Positions 1 through 16,046 of a DNA stretch of 64,000 nt are shown here, piece after piece. The stretch is from Celeribacter baekdonensis (GTDB lineage Bacteria; Pseudomonadota; Alphaproteobacteria; Rhodobacterales; Rhodobacteraceae). The DNA is taken from positions 2,294,001-2,358,000 of the forward strand of contig NZ_CP028475.1 in the NCBI RefSeq assembly GCF_003047105.1. The letters run 5' to 3'. Position 1 is the stretch's first letter. Every line of letters begins with the position of its first letter. The position numbers and the translations under genes were made by a program. The notes under the pieces are model-generated. The model saw nothing but the letters and a program-made list of their open reading frames with translations. It made no database searches and was not told the DNA's origin.

Positions 1-418
<418 letters not shown>

Positions 419-441
419 TATGGCCTCCTATTATTCGATAT

Positions 442-478
442 GGGGATCAAGCCACCCTAAAAGGTGAACCCGATCCCC
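442..478 (-). other. Stem-loop in the fusA-tuf spacer
   Basis: A perfect 7-bp outer stem (GGGGATC paired with GATCCCC) encloses a smaller CACC/GGGTG pairing. There is no U-tract after it, so a processing or translational-control element is more likely than a terminator. The role is inferred. Confidence 0.4.
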
Positions 479-486
479 GAAGTGAG

Positions 487-2613
487 TTAGGCGAATTTCG
501 CCTGAATTTCTTCCGAGATGTTCGACGGCACAGCTTCGTAGTGATCGAACTGCATCGAGAACTGTGCGCGGCCCGAAGACATGGAACGCAGCGTGTTGAT
601 GTAGCCAAACATGTTGGCCAGCGGCACGAAGGAGTCGATGGCAATCGCGTTACCGCGAGTGTCCTGACCCTGAACCTGACCGCGACGTGAGGTCAGATCG
701 CCGATGATCCCGCCGGTGTATTCTTCCGGGGTGATCACTTCGACTTTCATGATCGGTTCGAGCAATTTCGCACCGGCTTTGCGCATACCTTCGCGCATGC
801 CCATACGAGCAGCGATTTCGAATGCCAGCACGGAGGAGTCAACATCGTGGAACTTACCGTCGATCAACGTCACTTTGAAGTCGATCACCGGGAAGCCTGC
901 CAGAGGACCGGAGTCCATGACAGAACGAATGCCTTTTTCGACGCCGGGGATGTATTCCTTCGGCACCGCACCGCCAACGATCTTGGATTCAAAGGAGAAC
1001 CCTTCGCCCGGCTGTGTCGGCGTGATGATGAGTTTGACCTCAGCGTACTGACCCGACCCACCAGACTGTTTCTTGTGGGTGTAGGTGTGCTCGACTTCGT
1101 GAGAAATCGTTTCACGATAGGCCACCTGCGGCGCACCAATGTTCGCTTCGACTTTGAACTCACGACGCAGACGATCCACGAGGATGTCGAGGTGAAGTTC
1201 GCCCATGCCTTTCATGATGGTTTGACCGGACTCGATGTCGGTCTCCACACGGAAGGAGGGATCTTCGGCGGCAAGGCGTGCCAGACCTGCGGACATTTTC
1301 TCTTGGTCGCCCTTGGTTTTGGGCTCAACTGCGATCTCGATCACCGGTTCCGGGAAGGTCATGGTTTCGAGAACGACCGGCTCAGAAGCAGAACACAGGG
1401 TATCCCCGGTGGTCGTGTCTTTGAGGCCAGCCAAAGCGATGATGTCGCCAGCAAAGGCTTCTTCGATCTCTTCACGGTTGTTCGAGTGCATCATCATCAT
1501 ACGACCGACGCGCTCTTTTTTGCCTTTGGTCGAGTTCAGAATGCCGTCACCTTTGTTCATCTTACCGGAGTAGATGCGGGTAAAGGTGAGCGTGCCCACG
1601 AACGGGTCGTTCATGATTTTGAACGCAAGACCGGAGAACGCCATGTTGTCATCGGCACGACGCGGGATGTCACGGGTTTCCGTTTCATCGCCGGGTTTAA
1701 AGCCCATGTAATCCACAACGTCGAGCGGGCTCGGCAAGTAGTCGATCACAGCGTTCAACAGCGGCTGAACACCTTTGTTTTTAAACGCGGATCCGCAGAG
1801 AACCGGAATAAACTTGATCGCCAGCGTGCCTTTGCGGATCAGGCTGCGAAGCGTGTCCACGTCGGGCTCAGCGCCGTCCATCAAGTAGTTTTCCATGGCA
1901 TCGTCATCCATCTCGACAGCCGTCTCGATGAGATGCGCACGCCATTCGTCAGCCAGATCTTTCAAGCTGTCGCGGATGTCACGCTGTTCCCAGCTCGCAC
2001 CAAGGTCTTCACCGGCCCAGACCCATTCTTTCATGGTCACGAGGTCGATCATACCTTCCAACTCGGTTTCAGCCCCAATCGGGATCTGAATCGGAGCCGG
2101 GACGGCGCCGGTGCGGTCTTTGATCATCTTCACACAGTTGAAGAAGTCAGCACCGATCTTGTCCATTTTGTTGACGAACACGATGCGCGGAACTTTGTAG
2201 CGGTCAGCCTGACGCCACACGGTTTCGGTCTGTGGTTCAACGCCAGCGTTGGCGTCAAGCACAGCAACAGCACCGTCAAGCACAGCCAGCGAACGTTCAA
2301 CTTCGATGGTGAAGTCAACGTGGCCGGGCGTGTCGATGATGTTCATCCGAAACTTGGTGTCGGAGGTTGCATCAGCTGTCGGCTCTTCCTGACGCTGCCA
2401 GAACGTGGTGGTCGCAGCAGAGGTGATCGTGATGCCGCGTTCCTGCTCCTGCTCCATCCAGTCCATGGTGGCGGCACCATCGTGCACCTCACCAATGTTG
2501 TGGGATTTGCCGGTGTAGTAAAGGATACGCTCGGAACAGGTGGTTTTACCTGCGTCGATGTGCGCCATGATACCAAAATTGCGGTACCGTTCGAGGGGAT
2601 ATTCGCGTGCCAT
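487..2613 (-). CDS. fusA: Elongation factor G
   Basis: Translocation GTPase of 708 residues, the usual length. The P-loop AHIDAGKT lies at residues 16-23, DTPGH near 92-96 and NKMDKIG near 147. Domains II to V follow, including the fold-IV part (YRETIS region) and the C-terminal EF-G_C ending with an [13 protein letters not shown] stretch. It sits between rpsG (26 nt upstream) and tuf in the str operon and is probably co-transcribed with both from the promoter at 3751-3779. Confidence 0.98.
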   Translation of the reverse strand: MAREYPLERYRNFGIMAHIDAGKTTCSERILYYTGKSHNIGEVHDGAATMDWMEQEQERGITITSAATTTFWQRQEEPTADATSDTKFRMNIIDTPGHVDFTIEVERSLAVLDGAVAVLDANAGVEPQTETVWRQADRYKVPRIVFVNKMDKIGADFFNCVKMIKDRTGAVPAPIQIPIGAETELEGMIDLVTMKEWVWAGEDLGASWEQRDIRDSLKDLADEWRAHLIETAVEMDDDAMENYLMDGAEPDVDTLRSLIRKGTLAIKFIPVLCGSAFKNKGVQPLLNAVIDYLPSPLDVVDYMGFKPGDETETRDIPRRADDNMAFSGLAFKIMNDPFVGTLTFTRIYSGKMNKGDGILNSTKGKKERVGRMMMMHSNNREEIEEAFAGDIIALAGLKDTTTGDTLCSASEPVVLETMTFPEPVIEIAVEPKTKGDQEKMSAGLARLAAEDPSFRVETDIESGQTIMKGMGELHLDILVDRLRREFKVEANIGAPQVAYRETISHEVEHTYTHKKQSGGSGQYAEVKLIITPTQPGEGFSFESKIVGGAVPKEYIPGVEKGIRSVMDSGPLAGFPVIDFKVTLIDGKFHDVDSSVLAFEIAARMGMREGMRKAGAKLLEPIMKVEVITPEEYTGGIIGDLTSRRGQVQGQDTRGNAIAIDSFVPLANMFGYINTLRSMSSGRAQFSMQFDHYEAVPSNISEEIQAKFA

Positions 2614-2639
2614 GATGTCGGTCCTACGGGCCTGAGTGA

Positions 2640-3122
<483 letters not shown>

Positions 3123-3494
3123 TTACTTCGGACGCTTGGCGCCGTATTTCGAACGGCGCTGCTTACGGTCTTTGACGCCTTGGGTATCCAACACACCGCG
3201 CAGGATGTGGTAACGGACACCCGGAAGGTCTTTCACACGACCGCCACGGATCAGAACCACAGAGTGTTCCTGAAGGTTGTGGCTTTCACCGGGGATGTAG
3301 CTGATCACTTCGAAACCGTTGGTCAGGCGAACCTTGGCCACTTTCCGCATAGCGGAGTTCGGTTTTTTCGGTGTGGTGGTGTAGACGCGCGTACAAACGC
3401 CACGCTTCTGGGGACACTGCTCCAGGTGCATGGATTTGGAGCGCTTGACTTTGGGCTGACGCGGTTTGCGGATCAGCTGTTGAATCGTTGGCAT
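3123..3494 (-). CDS. rpsL: 30S ribosomal protein S12
   Basis: Decoding-centre protein of 123 residues. The [11 protein letters not shown] loop carries Lys43, and a second conserved Lys is in the GGRVKDLPG loop near residue 88. Both are the residues that are unchanged in streptomycin-sensitive bacteria, so no resistance substitution is apparent. It is the first gene of the str operon and is preceded by a leader of about 250 nt. Confidence 0.98.
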   Translation of the reverse strand: MPTIQQLIRKPRQPKVKRSKSMHLEQCPQKRGVCTRVYTTTPKKPNSAMRKVAKVRLTNGFEVISYIPGESHNLQEHSVVLIRGGRVKDLPGVRYHILRGVLDTQGVKDRKQRRSKYGAKRPK

Positions 3495-3750
3495 AGGGCT
3501 CTTTCCCGTTTCCTAACTTATGTGCCGCGACGGTGACCTCAGGCGTGACGCTTGAGCCCGTGCCGGGGCGATTTCGAATTTCTAGCATCACGCGATTGCG
3601 TAACACAAAAACCCGCAATCGTTCCCATTCCGAGGTGAACGACGCGGTGAGTTCCCAGAGGATCAGAGCGCCTTAAATTGCTCAGATCTTGGCCACTACG
3701 ATTTAGAACTCGGCGCAAACGGGGAGACCCCCCTTAGCCGGATGTCGCGC
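3495..3750 (-). other. Untranslated leader of the str operon
   Basis: About 250 nt between the predicted promoter and rpsL. I see no convincing reading frame or known riboswitch in it. Its length would allow post-transcriptional control, but nothing specific is recognisable. Confidence 0.45.
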
Positions 3751-3779
3751 GGTATATGGAGAGTCGCCCGCCTTGTCAA
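3751..3779 (-). promoter_or_regulatory. Sigma-70 promoter of rpsL-rpsG-fusA-tuf
   Basis: A perfect -35 hexamer TTGACA (3774-3779) is followed by a 17-nt spacer and the -10 hexamer TATACC (3751-3756), reading on the minus strand. It is one of the best consensus matches in the window. It starts just past the 3' end of the transporter gene and points at rpsL. Confidence 0.7.
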
Positions 3780-3786
3780 CCGGTGG

Positions 3787-4686
3787 TCAACGATTGGCGT
3801 CCCTCTCAGCCTTCCGACGCAGCCGCGCCTCCCGCAGGACGGTGTAAATGCCCGTGGCGGCGATGATCCCTGCCCCTGTGAGTGCCCAGAGGTCCGGCCA
3901 TTCACCAAAGGCAAAAAAGCCGATCAGCAAGGCCCAGATCAGCGCCGTATAGCGAAACGGCGAGACAAAGGAAATCTCGCCCACGCGCATCACCGTGACG
4001 GAAAGGACATAGCCAATGATGACACATGCCGACGTCCCCAGGAGCTGAATATACCCCAGCGTCGAGAGCGGTTGCCATTCCGAACCGACAGACAATCCCC
4101 CCGCCACAACTGTGACCGCAGCCACGGCAGCAAAGGTCACGGTTGCGGTTGGCGCATTTTGAGAAATGGCACGGACCGAGAGGTCACGCACAGTGACAAA
4201 CCCCATGCCCAGAACGGCCCAAAGCCCCTGCGCGCTAAAGCCTTCCCCACCGGGTTTCACAATCAACAAGACGCCACAAAAGCCGATCAGGATCGCCACG
4301 AGGCGACGCCAGCCCAATTGATCTTTGAACACAAGCGCGCCGACCACCGTGATGGAAAGCGGTAGAGTTTGCATAATCGCAGTGGCATTGGCCAAGGGGA
4401 TATGAGTGATGGCCGTGAGAAAAGAGAACGATGCGCCGACCTCAGCCCCAGCTCGCAGCAGCGTAAACATCCAGTCCTTGCGGCTCAGATCAAACCGCAC
4501 CGGCCCGATAAACACCGGCAAGATCACCAAGATCATCGCGATATTGAGAAGCCCGCGCAGGGTGAGCGCCTGCAACAACGGAATTTCTTCCAAAAGCCCC
4601 TTCATGAAACTGTCGTTTGTGGTGAAAGCCGCCATGGACAGAGCCATGAGAAGAGCGCCACGGGTGTTGTCAGAAAGTTTTGTCAT
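3787..4686 (-). CDS. DMT-superfamily (EamA) transporter
   Basis: Integral membrane transporter with two EamA repeats and about ten hydrophobic segments, 299 residues from the chosen start. The second half contains the usual YTALIWALLIGFFAFGEWPD-type motif near the penultimate helices, and the C-terminus is short and basic. An upstream in-frame ATG at 4749 would add 21 polar, unconserved residues; I prefer the Met at 4686 because hydrophobic helix 1 follows soon after. Neither start has a strong ribosome binding site. The substrate is unknown. Nucleotide, amino-acid or drug export are all possible for the family. Confidence 0.85.
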   Translation of the reverse strand: MTKLSDNTRGALLMALSMAAFTTNDSFMKGLLEEIPLLQALTLRGLLNIAMILVILPVFIGPVRFDLSRKDWMFTLLRAGAEVGASFSFLTAITHIPLANATAIMQTLPLSITVVGALVFKDQLGWRRLVAILIGFCGVLLIVKPGGEGFSAQGLWAVLGMGFVTVRDLSVRAISQNAPTATVTFAAVAAVTVVAGGLSVGSEWQPLSTLGYIQLLGTSACVIIGYVLSVTVMRVGEISFVSPFRYTALIWALLIGFFAFGEWPDLWALTGAGIIAATGIYTVLREARLRRKAERDANR

Positions 4687-4886
4687 AAGCGCGTGGTGTT
4701 CTTTGGCTTTGGAATGTTGCGGATCAATCGCTTGATGCTGCGCTATCATTGCTTTCGCGATCCAGAAAGCAAAACTTGTCCTCTGGCAAAATTGTTGGTC
4801 GCGCAGTTGTGCCCGCAGTCTCGCTGTGCATTATGACGAGAGGCCAAAAAGTGCCGGGCAACGTGCAGGGCCATGAGTAGAAAAAC

Positions 4887-5882
4887 ATGGGTGAAAAACT
4901 TGTCCTAACAACGATGCGCAATGAAGGCCCGTTCATTTTGGAATGGGTCGCGTGGTATCGTATGCTTGGCTTTGATCACATCATCGTTTTGTACAATGAC
5001 TGTACCGATCACTCCCCTGCCCTGCTGAAAGCCCTTGATAAGGCGGGGATGATTACGGCCGTTTCCTACACGCCCGACCCTTCGATGCCGGTCAAACGCA
5101 CCGCTTTGCCTTTGATGAAAACGCTGCCGCGGGTGCAAGAGGCCGAATGGATCTTCAATTGTGATGTGGATGAGTTTTTGGTGGTCCATGTCGGCAACGG
5201 CACGATCCATGATCTGATCTCGCAATTTGACATGGACGAGACCCATGCCATTGCGGTCCATTGGAAATGCTTTGGTGACAGCGGCGGGATCGGTTGGCAA
5301 GACGAGTTCGCCCATCGCAGCTTTACCTTCGCGGCCCCGTCCAGACACCGCGTGAACATGTTCTTCAAAACGCTGATCCGCTGGCCGATGGATTTTTGGC
5401 AAATTGGCGTGCACTCTCCAAAGGGATGGCGCGGGAAAGGCCAGTGGGGGATTGCGCCCAATTTGATGAAGCGCTGTGACGGGGTCACCTTGCGCAGATA
5501 TGACCCAAAGACCTCCATTAAATTCACCAACCCGCGCTGGATCACCCATGATTTCGCGCAAATCAATCACTACATCACCCGCACCTTTGAAAGCTTCACG
5601 CTCAAGATGGGCAAACCGTCTACGGCGGCCAACCGTGACCGCTATACAATGACGTTTTTCCGCGACAAAAATCGCAACGAAGAGAGGGACGTCAGCGCGC
5701 TGAAGTATACGCCGCAGTTTGAGGCCGCCTATGCCGAGGTCAGTTCCGTGCCCGGCGTGATGCGGCTGCATCATCGGTGTTGCATGGATTACGTCGAGGC
5801 GCTCTCTGCGCAAAATGATCGCGATCCGAAAGAGGATTTGCGCTGGCGCCACCACCAACGCGAAAAGAACAAGCTGGACTGA
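4887..5882 (+). CDS. Family-2-like glycosyltransferase (Glyco_tranf_2_4 type)
   Basis: A 331-residue soluble protein with an N-terminal nucleotide-sugar fold: it opens LVLTTMRNEGPFILEWVAW, the typical start of the family, and has a CDVDEFLVV (DxD-like, metal/UDP-sugar binding) segment near residues 91-100. It is likely to act on a cell-surface or exopolysaccharide glycan, but donor and acceptor cannot be told. It is a single gene, with the transporter divergent to its left and a bidirectional terminator to its right. Confidence 0.8.
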   Translation: MGEKLVLTTMRNEGPFILEWVAWYRMLGFDHIIVLYNDCTDHSPALLKALDKAGMITAVSYTPDPSMPVKRTALPLMKTLPRVQEAEWIFNCDVDEFLVVHVGNGTIHDLISQFDMDETHAIAVHWKCFGDSGGIGWQDEFAHRSFTFAAPSRHRVNMFFKTLIRWPMDFWQIGVHSPKGWRGKGQWGIAPNLMKRCDGVTLRRYDPKTSIKFTNPRWITHDFAQINHYITRTFESFTLKMGKPSTAANRDRYTMTFFRDKNRNEERDVSALKYTPQFEAAYAEVSSVPGVMRLHHRCCMDYVEALSAQNDRDPKEDLRWRHHQREKNKLD

Positions 5883-5890
5883 TGCCCCCC

Positions 5891-5920
5891 CAACTCGCGA
5901 CCCTCCCAGGTCGCGAGTTG
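5891..5920. other. Perfect 12-bp inverted repeat after the glycosyltransferase
   Basis: The arms at 5891-5902 and 5909-5920 are perfectly complementary around a 6-nt loop. There is no T-tract directly after it. It stands just before the rho-independent terminator at 5929-5964 and may add 3'-end stability to the plus-strand transcript. Confidence 0.6.
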
Positions 5921-5928
5921 AACAAACG

Positions 5929-5964
5929 AAAAGGCCCCCGCATCTCTGCGAGGGGCCTTTTTTA
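5929..5964. terminator. Bidirectional rho-independent terminator between rpoC and the glycosyltransferase
   Basis: GC-rich stem AAGGCCCC/GGGGCCTT extended by CGCA/TGCG, with A-rich left and T-rich right flanks, so it can stop transcription from both strands. It lies 18 nt past the rpoC stop codon and closes the whole secE-to-rpoC block. Confidence 0.85.
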
Positions 5965-5982
5965 AATCATATGAAGAAAGGC

Positions 5983-8900
5983 TTATTCTTGGCCTTCAGG
6001 GGTCTCGACCATCATGCTTTCGGCCTCGTCACCCATCACATCCATCACCGGAGCGGCGAGTTGTGCGGCAGCTTCGGCTTCTGCGCGGGCCTCCTCAATC
6101 ACAACATTGTCGCGCTCTTGAGCGATGCGGCGGACGCGCTTGGTCGCGCCACCCGTACCAGCCGGGATCAAGCGGCCCACAATGATGTTCTCTTTGAGAC
6201 CGACCAGCTTGTCACGTTTGCCCTGAACAGAGGCTTCGGTGAGCACGCGAGTGGTTTCCTGGAACGACGCGGCAGAGATGAACGACCGGGTTTGCAAGGA
6301 CGCCTTGGTGATCCCCAAGAGGATCGGCTGACCTTTCGCCGGACGACCGCCCTTAAGCTCGGCTTTGGCATTGGCTTCGTCAAATTCAGCCTTGTCCACA
6401 GCTTCGCCTTTGAGCAGCGTGGTTTCCCCGGAGTCGAGGATTTCCCATTTCTGCAACATCTGACGCACGATGACTTCGATGTGCTTATCGTTGATCTTCA
6501 CGCCTTGCAGACGATAGACCTCCTGCACCTCGTCGATCATGTACACCGCCAGAGCCTCGACACCCATAATCGCGAGAATGTCATGCGGCGCTGGGTTGCC
6601 GTCCATGATGTAGTCACCCTTCTGGACGAAGTCGCCTTCGGCCACAGGGATGTGCTTGCCTTTCGGCACCATGTACTCGACCGGCTCCATCGTCTCATCC
6701 GACGGTTCAATCGAAATGCGGCGTTTGTTTTTGTAGTCCTTGCCAAAGCGCACGTAGCCGTCAATCTCCGCGATGATCGCGTGATCTTTCGGACGACGGG
6801 CTTCAAAGAGCTCGGCCACACGCGGCAGACCACCGGTGATGTCCTTGGTCTTTGCACCTTCGCGCGGAATACGCGCCACAACGTCACCCGCCTGAATGTC
6901 CTGACCGTCTTCGATCGAAAGAACCGCGTCCACGGACATCAGATAGGTCACCGGGTTGCCCACATCGTTGCGGACCGGTTCGCCGTCTTCGCCAAGGATC
7001 AAGATCTCAGGCTTCAGATCGCCACCTTTCGGCACAGAGCGCCAATCGGTCACGATTTTCTGGGTCATGCCGGTGGCATCATCGGTGTCGTCGCGGACCG
7101 AGAGGCCCGAGATGAGATCGACGAATTTTGCCTTACCGCCTTTTTCTGCGATGATCGGAAGTGTGTACGGATCCCATTCAAACAGCTTGTCGCCACGGGC
7201 AATCATTTTGCCCTCTTCGGCGAACACTTTCGTGCCGTAGCCGAGTTTGTAGGACGCCCGTTCCACGCCTTGATCGTCCACGATCACCAACTGCATGTTA
7301 CGGCCCATGACGATTTTCTCGCCATGTTTGTTTTCAAGCAGCATGGCATTGCGGAACAGCGCTTTGCCTTCTTGGTTGGCTTCTTGGAACGACTGCTGGC
7401 CACCCTGAGCAACACCGCCGATGTGGAAGGTCCGCATCGTCAACTGTGTCCCAGGCTCACCGATCGACTGAGCCGCGATGATGCCGACGGCCTCACCTTG
7501 GTTCACCATGGTGCCGCGTGCGAGGTCGCGACCATAGCACATGGCGCACACGCCTTCTTCGGCTTCACAGGTCAGCGGGCTGCGCATCCGCATGGAGGCG
7601 ATCCCGGCAGCTTCGATCAGATCGGCTTTGCGTTCGTCGATCAGTTCGTTTTTCGACACGAGGACTTCGTCAGTGCCCGGACGCAACACGTCTTCTGCGG
7701 ACACACGGCCCAACAGACGCTCAGAGAGCGAGGCCACAACTTCACCATCGTTGACAGCCGCTTCGGCGGTGATCGCCAATTCGGTGCCACAGTCGACCTG
7801 ACGCACGATACAGTCTTGCGCAACATCCACGAGACGGCGGGTCAAATACCCGGAGTTCGCCGTTTTCAACGCCGTATCGGACAGACCCTTACGCGCACCG
7901 TGAGTCGAGTTAAAGTACTCGAGCACGGTCAGGCCTTCTTTAAAGTTCGAGATAATCGGCGTTTCGATGATCTCACCCGACGGTTTCGCCATAAGGCCGC
8001 GCATCCCGCCCAGCTGTTTCATCTGGGTGACAGACCCACGCGCACCGGAGTGAGCCATCATGTAAACCGAGTTCGGTTCCATTTCGGCGCCATTCTCGTC
8101 GCGCTTGTTGGCGGAGATGGTGGACATCATCGCTTCGGTGACTTTGTCGTTACACTTCGACCAGGCATCGACAACTTTGTTGTACTTTTCACCCTGAGTG
8201 ATCAGGCCGTCCATGTACTGTTGTTCAAAGTCACGCACCTGATCGCGGGTCGCGTCGACCAACGTCCATTTGTTGTCCGGGACAACCATGTCGTCTTTGC
8301 CGAAAGAAATCCCGGCTTTGAACGCTTCTTTGAAGCCCAAAGACATGATCTGGTCACAGAAGATGACCGACTCTTTCTGACCGCAATAGCGGTAGACGGT
8401 GTCGATGACGGTCTGCACTTCTTTCTTACGCAACAACCGGTTGACCAGGTCAAACGGTGCTTTCGCGTTGAGCGGCAGAAGGCCGCCAAGGCGCAAGCGG
8501 CCCGGCGTGGTTTCGAAGCGCTTCCACACTTCTTGGCCATGGTCGTCGATCTGTTTGATCCGGGCGGTGACTTTGGCGTGCAAATGCACGGTGCCAGAGG
8601 TCAGAGCGTATTCCACCTCGTCGATGTTGGAGAAAACCATGCCTTCGCCGGGCATGCCTTCGCGCTCCATCGAGATGTAGTAGATGCCCAAAATCATATC
8701 CTGCGACGGCACGATGATCGGTGCGCCGTTGGCAGGCGACAGAACGTTGTTCGTGGACATCATCAAGACACGGGCTTCAAGCTGTGCTTCGAGCGACAGC
8801 GGCACGTGAACAGCCATCTGGTCCCCGTCGAAGTCGGCGTTAAAGGCCGAACACACGAGCGGGTGAAGCTGAATGGCTTTGCCTTCGATCAATGTGGGTT

Positions 8901-10221
8901 CGAACGCCTGGATGCCCAAACGGTGCAAGGTCGGCGCACGGTTGAGGAACACCGGGTGTTCGCGGATCACCTCGTCCAGAATGTCCCACACTTCGGGACG
9001 CTCTTTTTCCACCAATTTTTTGGCTTGCTTCACAGTGGAAGACAGGCCTTTGGCTTCAAGACGCGAATAGATGAACGGCTTGAACAGTTCGAGCGCCATC
9101 TTCTTGGGCAGACCACACTGATGCAACTTCAGTTCCGGCCCGGTCACAATGACCGAACGACCGGAGAAGTCGACGCGTTTGCCCAAAAGGTTCTGACGGA
9201 AACGACCCTGTTTGCCTTTCAGCATGTCGGAGAGCGATTTCAACGGACGCTTGTTGGCCCCCGTGATCACGCGGCCACGACGACCGTTGTCGAACAGCGC
9301 ATCCACAGATTCCTGCAACATCCGTTTTTCGTTACGCACGATGATGTCGGGCGCACGCAGTTCGATCAGACGTTTCAGACGGTTGTTCCGGTTGATCACA
9401 CGACGATAGAGATCGTTGAGATCGGAGGTCGCGAAACGGCCGCCATCAAGCGGCACCAGCGGGCGGAGTTCTGGCGGGATCACGGGGATCACGGTCAGGA
9501 TCATCCACTCCGGGCGGTTGCCGGATTCAAGGAAGCTTTCAACGATCTTCAGACGCTTGATGATCTTTTTCGGTTTCAGCTCGCCAGTCGCCTCTTTGAG
9601 GTCTTCGCGAAGCTGATCCGCGGTGCTCTCAAGGTCGATGTTGCCAAGCATTTTACGGATCGCTTCGGCACCGATGTCGGCCTCGAACGCGTCCATGCCA
9701 TAGAGATCCTGGGCGTCCATGAACTCTTCTTCGGTCATCATCTGACCGTAGGTGAGATCGGTGAGACCCGGCTCGATCACAACGTAGTTTTCGAAATACA
9801 GCACGCGTTCCAGATCACGCAGCGTCATGTCGAGCATGAGGCCGATGCGCGAAGGCAGCGATTTCAAGAACCAAATGTGAGCGACAGGTGCCGCCAATTC
9901 GATGTGGCCCATGCGCTCGCGACGCACTTTTTGCAGCGTGACTTCCACACCACATTTTTCGCAGACAACGCCGCGATATTTCATGCGCTTATATTTGCCG
10001 CACAGACATTCGTAGTCTTTGATCGGGCCAAAAATACGCGCACAGAACAGACCGTCACGTTCCGGTTTGAACGTCCGGTAGTTGATGGTCTCGGGCTTTT
10101 TGATTTCGCCGTAGGACCACGACAGAATCCGCTCCGGGGAGGCCAAGGACACTTTGATCTCGTCAAAGGTCGTCGGCTGCGCCATCGGATTAAACGGGTT
10201 GGCTGTGATTTCCTGGTTCAT
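5983..10221 (-). CDS. rpoC: RNA polymerase beta' subunit
   Basis: 1412 residues, normal for alphaproteobacteria. The N-terminal zinc site ([19 protein letters not shown]) is near residues 70-92. The catalytic Mg-binding NADFDGD lies near 458-464. The second zinc cluster ([11 protein letters not shown]) is near 885-895. The C-terminal tail is acidic. It follows rpoB by 55 nt in the same transcript. The complementary strand is also open over the whole gene, but that is a codon-use artefact. Confidence 0.98.
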   Translation of the reverse strand: MNQEITANPFNPMAQPTTFDEIKVSLASPERILSWSYGEIKKPETINYRTFKPERDGLFCARIFGPIKDYECLCGKYKRMKYRGVVCEKCGVEVTLQKVRRERMGHIELAAPVAHIWFLKSLPSRIGLMLDMTLRDLERVLYFENYVVIEPGLTDLTYGQMMTEEEFMDAQDLYGMDAFEADIGAEAIRKMLGNIDLESTADQLREDLKEATGELKPKKIIKRLKIVESFLESGNRPEWMILTVIPVIPPELRPLVPLDGGRFATSDLNDLYRRVINRNNRLKRLIELRAPDIIVRNEKRMLQESVDALFDNGRRGRVITGANKRPLKSLSDMLKGKQGRFRQNLLGKRVDFSGRSVIVTGPELKLHQCGLPKKMALELFKPFIYSRLEAKGLSSTVKQAKKLVEKERPEVWDILDEVIREHPVFLNRAPTLHRLGIQAFEPTLIEGKAIQLHPLVCSAFNADFDGDQMAVHVPLSLEAQLEARVLMMSTNNVLSPANGAPIIVPSQDMILGIYYISMEREGMPGEGMVFSNIDEVEYALTSGTVHLHAKVTARIKQIDDHGQEVWKRFETTPGRLRLGGLLPLNAKAPFDLVNRLLRKKEVQTVIDTVYRYCGQKESVIFCDQIMSLGFKEAFKAGISFGKDDMVVPDNKWTLVDATRDQVRDFEQQYMDGLITQGEKYNKVVDAWSKCNDKVTEAMMSTISANKRDENGAEMEPNSVYMMAHSGARGSVTQMKQLGGMRGLMAKPSGEIIETPIISNFKEGLTVLEYFNSTHGARKGLSDTALKTANSGYLTRRLVDVAQDCIVRQVDCGTELAITAEAAVNDGEVVASLSERLLGRVSAEDVLRPGTDEVLVSKNELIDERKADLIEAAGIASMRMRSPLTCEAEEGVCAMCYGRDLARGTMVNQGEAVGIIAAQSIGEPGTQLTMRTFHIGGVAQGGQQSFQEANQEGKALFRNAMLLENKHGEKIVMGRNMQLVIVDDQGVERASYKLGYGTKVFAEEGKMIARGDKLFEWDPYTLPIIAEKGGKAKFVDLISGLSVRDDTDDATGMTQKIVTDWRSVPKGGDLKPEILILGEDGEPVRNDVGNPVTYLMSVDAVLSIEDGQDIQAGDVVARIPREGAKTKDITGGLPRVAELFEARRPKDHAIIAEIDGYVRFGKDYKNKRRISIEPSDETMEPVEYMVPKGKHIPVAEGDFVQKGDYIMDGNPAPHDILAIMGVEALAVYMIDEVQEVYRLQGVKINDKHIEVIVRQMLQKWEILDSGETTLLKGEAVDKAEFDEANAKAELKGGRPAKGQPILLGITKASLQTRSFISAASFQETTRVLTEASVQGKRDKLVGLKENIIVGRLIPAGTGGATKRVRRIAQERDNVVIEEARAEAEAAAQLAAPVMDVMGDEAESMMVETPEGQE

Positions 10222-10276
10222 CTTTTGAATTCCTCAAATTGTCGCGGAAGGGGGGGAAGAATAAGGGCCAAAGCCC

Positions 10277-14412
<4,136 letters not shown>

Positions 14413-14604
14413 TGCGCGTCTTTACCTTTCGAATTTTCGCGAGCCACAGCCTCCGGTGGGCGCCGGTGGAAGTGCCCTGACGAAACAGAGATGTTCGGTC
14501 TATTCCTGCCCCCGTCCCAAAGGGGGCTCCCGACCGCTGAACCTCTCCTGAGAAAACGCCCTTTTCTCGCACATCCGCGAAAGGCCCTTTCTAAGACAGG
14601 TTAA

Positions 14605-14632
14605 GCTGGACCCAAGAAATCTCGGGTCCAGC
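14605..14632 (-). promoter_or_regulatory. Stem-loop in the rplL-rpoB spacer (possible attenuator)
   Basis: A 9-bp perfect stem GCTGGACCC/GGGTCCAGC around a 10-nt loop lies 36 nt past the rplL stop. No long T-tract follows, so partial read-through is expected. In E. coli an attenuator in the same spacer reduces rpoBC relative to ribosomal protein expression; this is the analogous position. The rest of the 255-nt spacer has no gene. Confidence 0.5.
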
Positions 14633-14667
14633 CATTATTTTGTTCGGCCCATAAGGGCCAAAGGCGA

Positions 14668-15042
14668 TTAGGCCAGCTCGACAGTCGCGCCAGCTGCTTC
14701 CAGCTTGGCTTTGACTTCGTCTGCTTCGGCTTTGGAAACGCCTTCTTTGATTTTGCCGCCAGCTTCGACGAGATCTTTTGCTTCTTTGAGGCCCAGGCCG
14801 GTGATGCCGCGGACTTCTTTGATCACGTTGATTTTGGATGCGCCGGCGTCTTTGAGGACGACGTCGAATTCGGTTTGCTCTTCAGCAGCCGCGCCAGCAT
14901 CGCCTGCCGGGCCAGCCATCATCACAGCGCCGCCAGCGGCGGGCTCGATGCCATACTCGTCTTTGAGGATGGTTTTCAGTTCTTGTGCTTCGAGAAGGGT
15001 GAGACCCACGATCTCTTCTGCAAGTTTCTTCAGATCAGCCAT
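14668..15042 (-). CDS. rplL: 50S ribosomal protein L7/L12
   Basis: Stalk protein of 124 residues that recruits translation GTPases. It has the N-terminal dimerisation helix ([20 protein letters not shown]), an Ala/Gly-rich hinge near residues 38-54, and the C-terminal globular domain with [15 protein letters not shown]. It is 69 nt downstream of rplJ and is usually made in excess of the other proteins. Confidence 0.98.
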   Translation of the reverse strand: MADLKKLAEEIVGLTLLEAQELKTILKDEYGIEPAAGGAVMMAGPAGDAGAAAEEQTEFDVVLKDAGASKINVIKEVRGITGLGLKEAKDLVEAGGKIKEGVSKAEADEVKAKLEAAGATVELA

Positions 15043-15111
15043 TGTACTGTTTCCGTTCGTTTAAGATGTGTTCCAACGCGTGTGTTTACAACCACGTCGG
15101 TCTCTGATTGC

Positions 15112-15627
15112 TTATGCAGCAGCCTTGTCTTCAATTGTAGACAGGATGCTCGCGATGTTCGAAGCAGGTGCGCCAATCGCGCCAGCGATGTTGGAAGCAG
15201 GTGCGCCAATACAGCCAACGATAGAAGCAATAAGCTCCTCGCGGGACGGCATTTTCGCAACGGCTTTAACACCATCGACGTCGAGAGCGGTCTCACCCAT
15301 TGCACCACCAAGGATCACGAATTTTTCGTTATCTTTGGCATAGGCATCGGCAACCTTGGCCGCAGCCACAGGATCTTCCGAATAGGTGAGAACGGTCATA
15401 CCCGTCAGGAAATCAGCAAGGCTTGCGCAAGGCTTTCCTTCAAGGGCGATTTTGGCGAGCTTGTTCTTGGCAACGCGAACGGACCCACCAACATCACGCA
15501 TACGCGCGCGCAGGTCCTGCATCTGAGCAACCGTGAGACCTTCGTAGTGGGCAACCACAACGACGCCAGAGCTGTCAAAGATTTGGCCGAGCTCGTCGAC
15601 CATTTTTTCTTTTTGTGCTCTATCCAC
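15112..15627 (-). CDS. rplJ: 50S ribosomal protein L10
   Basis: Stalk base protein (171 residues) that anchors L7/L12 dimers; the C-terminal helix carries the L12-binding repeats (the [18 protein letters not shown] region). I place the start at a GTG at 15627 (VDRAQKEK...) because it matches the usual L10 N-terminus and has GGAG nine bases upstream. An in-frame ATG at 15732 would add 35 residues unlike L10. The L10-L12 complex normally represses its own mRNA by binding the leader. Confidence 0.96.
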   Translation of the reverse strand: MDRAQKEKMVDELGQIFDSSGVVVVAHYEGLTVAQMQDLRARMRDVGGSVRVAKNKLAKIALEGKPCASLADFLTGMTVLTYSEDPVAAAKVADAYAKDNEKFVILGGAMGETALDVDGVKAVAKMPSREELIASIVGCIGAPASNIAGAIGAPASNIASILSTIEDKAAA

Positions 15628-15938
15628 AGTTTTACTCCAAGTATGGGAGAGAAAGCGCCCTCCCGGCTCAATTCTACCGGCATAACCGGCACGAAGTCCG
15701 TTACGGGCTGCGCCAAAGTCGCCCGAGGTCAAGCCCTCGGAGAAACTTGTCGTCTTCCCGTCTCAGGCAGGAATTATAGAGGAAAACCCCTCGACCCACC
15801 GTCTTGGACGAAACGCAAAACAGCGCACGACGAATCGCACGCTGGGTTGCACGAAGCGGTTTAGATGGAATTAAGAGGGAGAGCAAGGGGGTGAAGTGCC
15901 TGAGAGACAACTCTCGGACACACTCACCTCTTGTCGTT
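15628..15938 (-). promoter_or_regulatory. Leader of rplJ-rplL (presumed L10 autoregulatory leader)
   Basis: A 311-nt gene-free leader follows the promoter at 15939-15967. It contains several potential hairpins, for example CCGAGG/CCTCGG at about 15723-15740. A perfect TATAAT at 15773-15778 could be a second -10, but it has only a weak -35. Long rplJ leaders that bind L10(L12)4 are general in bacteria. I could not match the exact kink-turn consensus by eye, so the assignment rests mainly on position. Confidence 0.5.
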
Positions 15939-15967
15939 AGAATAGCAGAAAATCCGCGTGCCCTCAA
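15939..15967 (-). promoter_or_regulatory. Promoter of rplJ-rplL(-rpoBC)
   Basis: TTGAGG (15962-15967), a 17-nt spacer, then TATTCT (15939-15944) on the minus strand, just after the terminator that closes rplKA. It separates the rplKA and rplJL-rpoBC units. Confidence 0.55.
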
Positions 15968-15987
15968 TATAGCCAAAAGGACATAGT

Positions 15988-16014
15988 AAAAGGCGCCCCA
16001 AACGGAGCGCCTTT
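15988..16014 (-). terminator. Rho-independent terminator after rplA
   Basis: An 8-bp stem (GAAAGGCGC.../GCGCCTTTT on the minus strand) is followed by a short T-run, 33 nt past the rplA stop codon. It precedes the promoter of rplJ. Confidence 0.75.
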
Positions 16015-16046
16015 CAAATCTCATTCAAGTTCCGGCAGTGCGAAAC

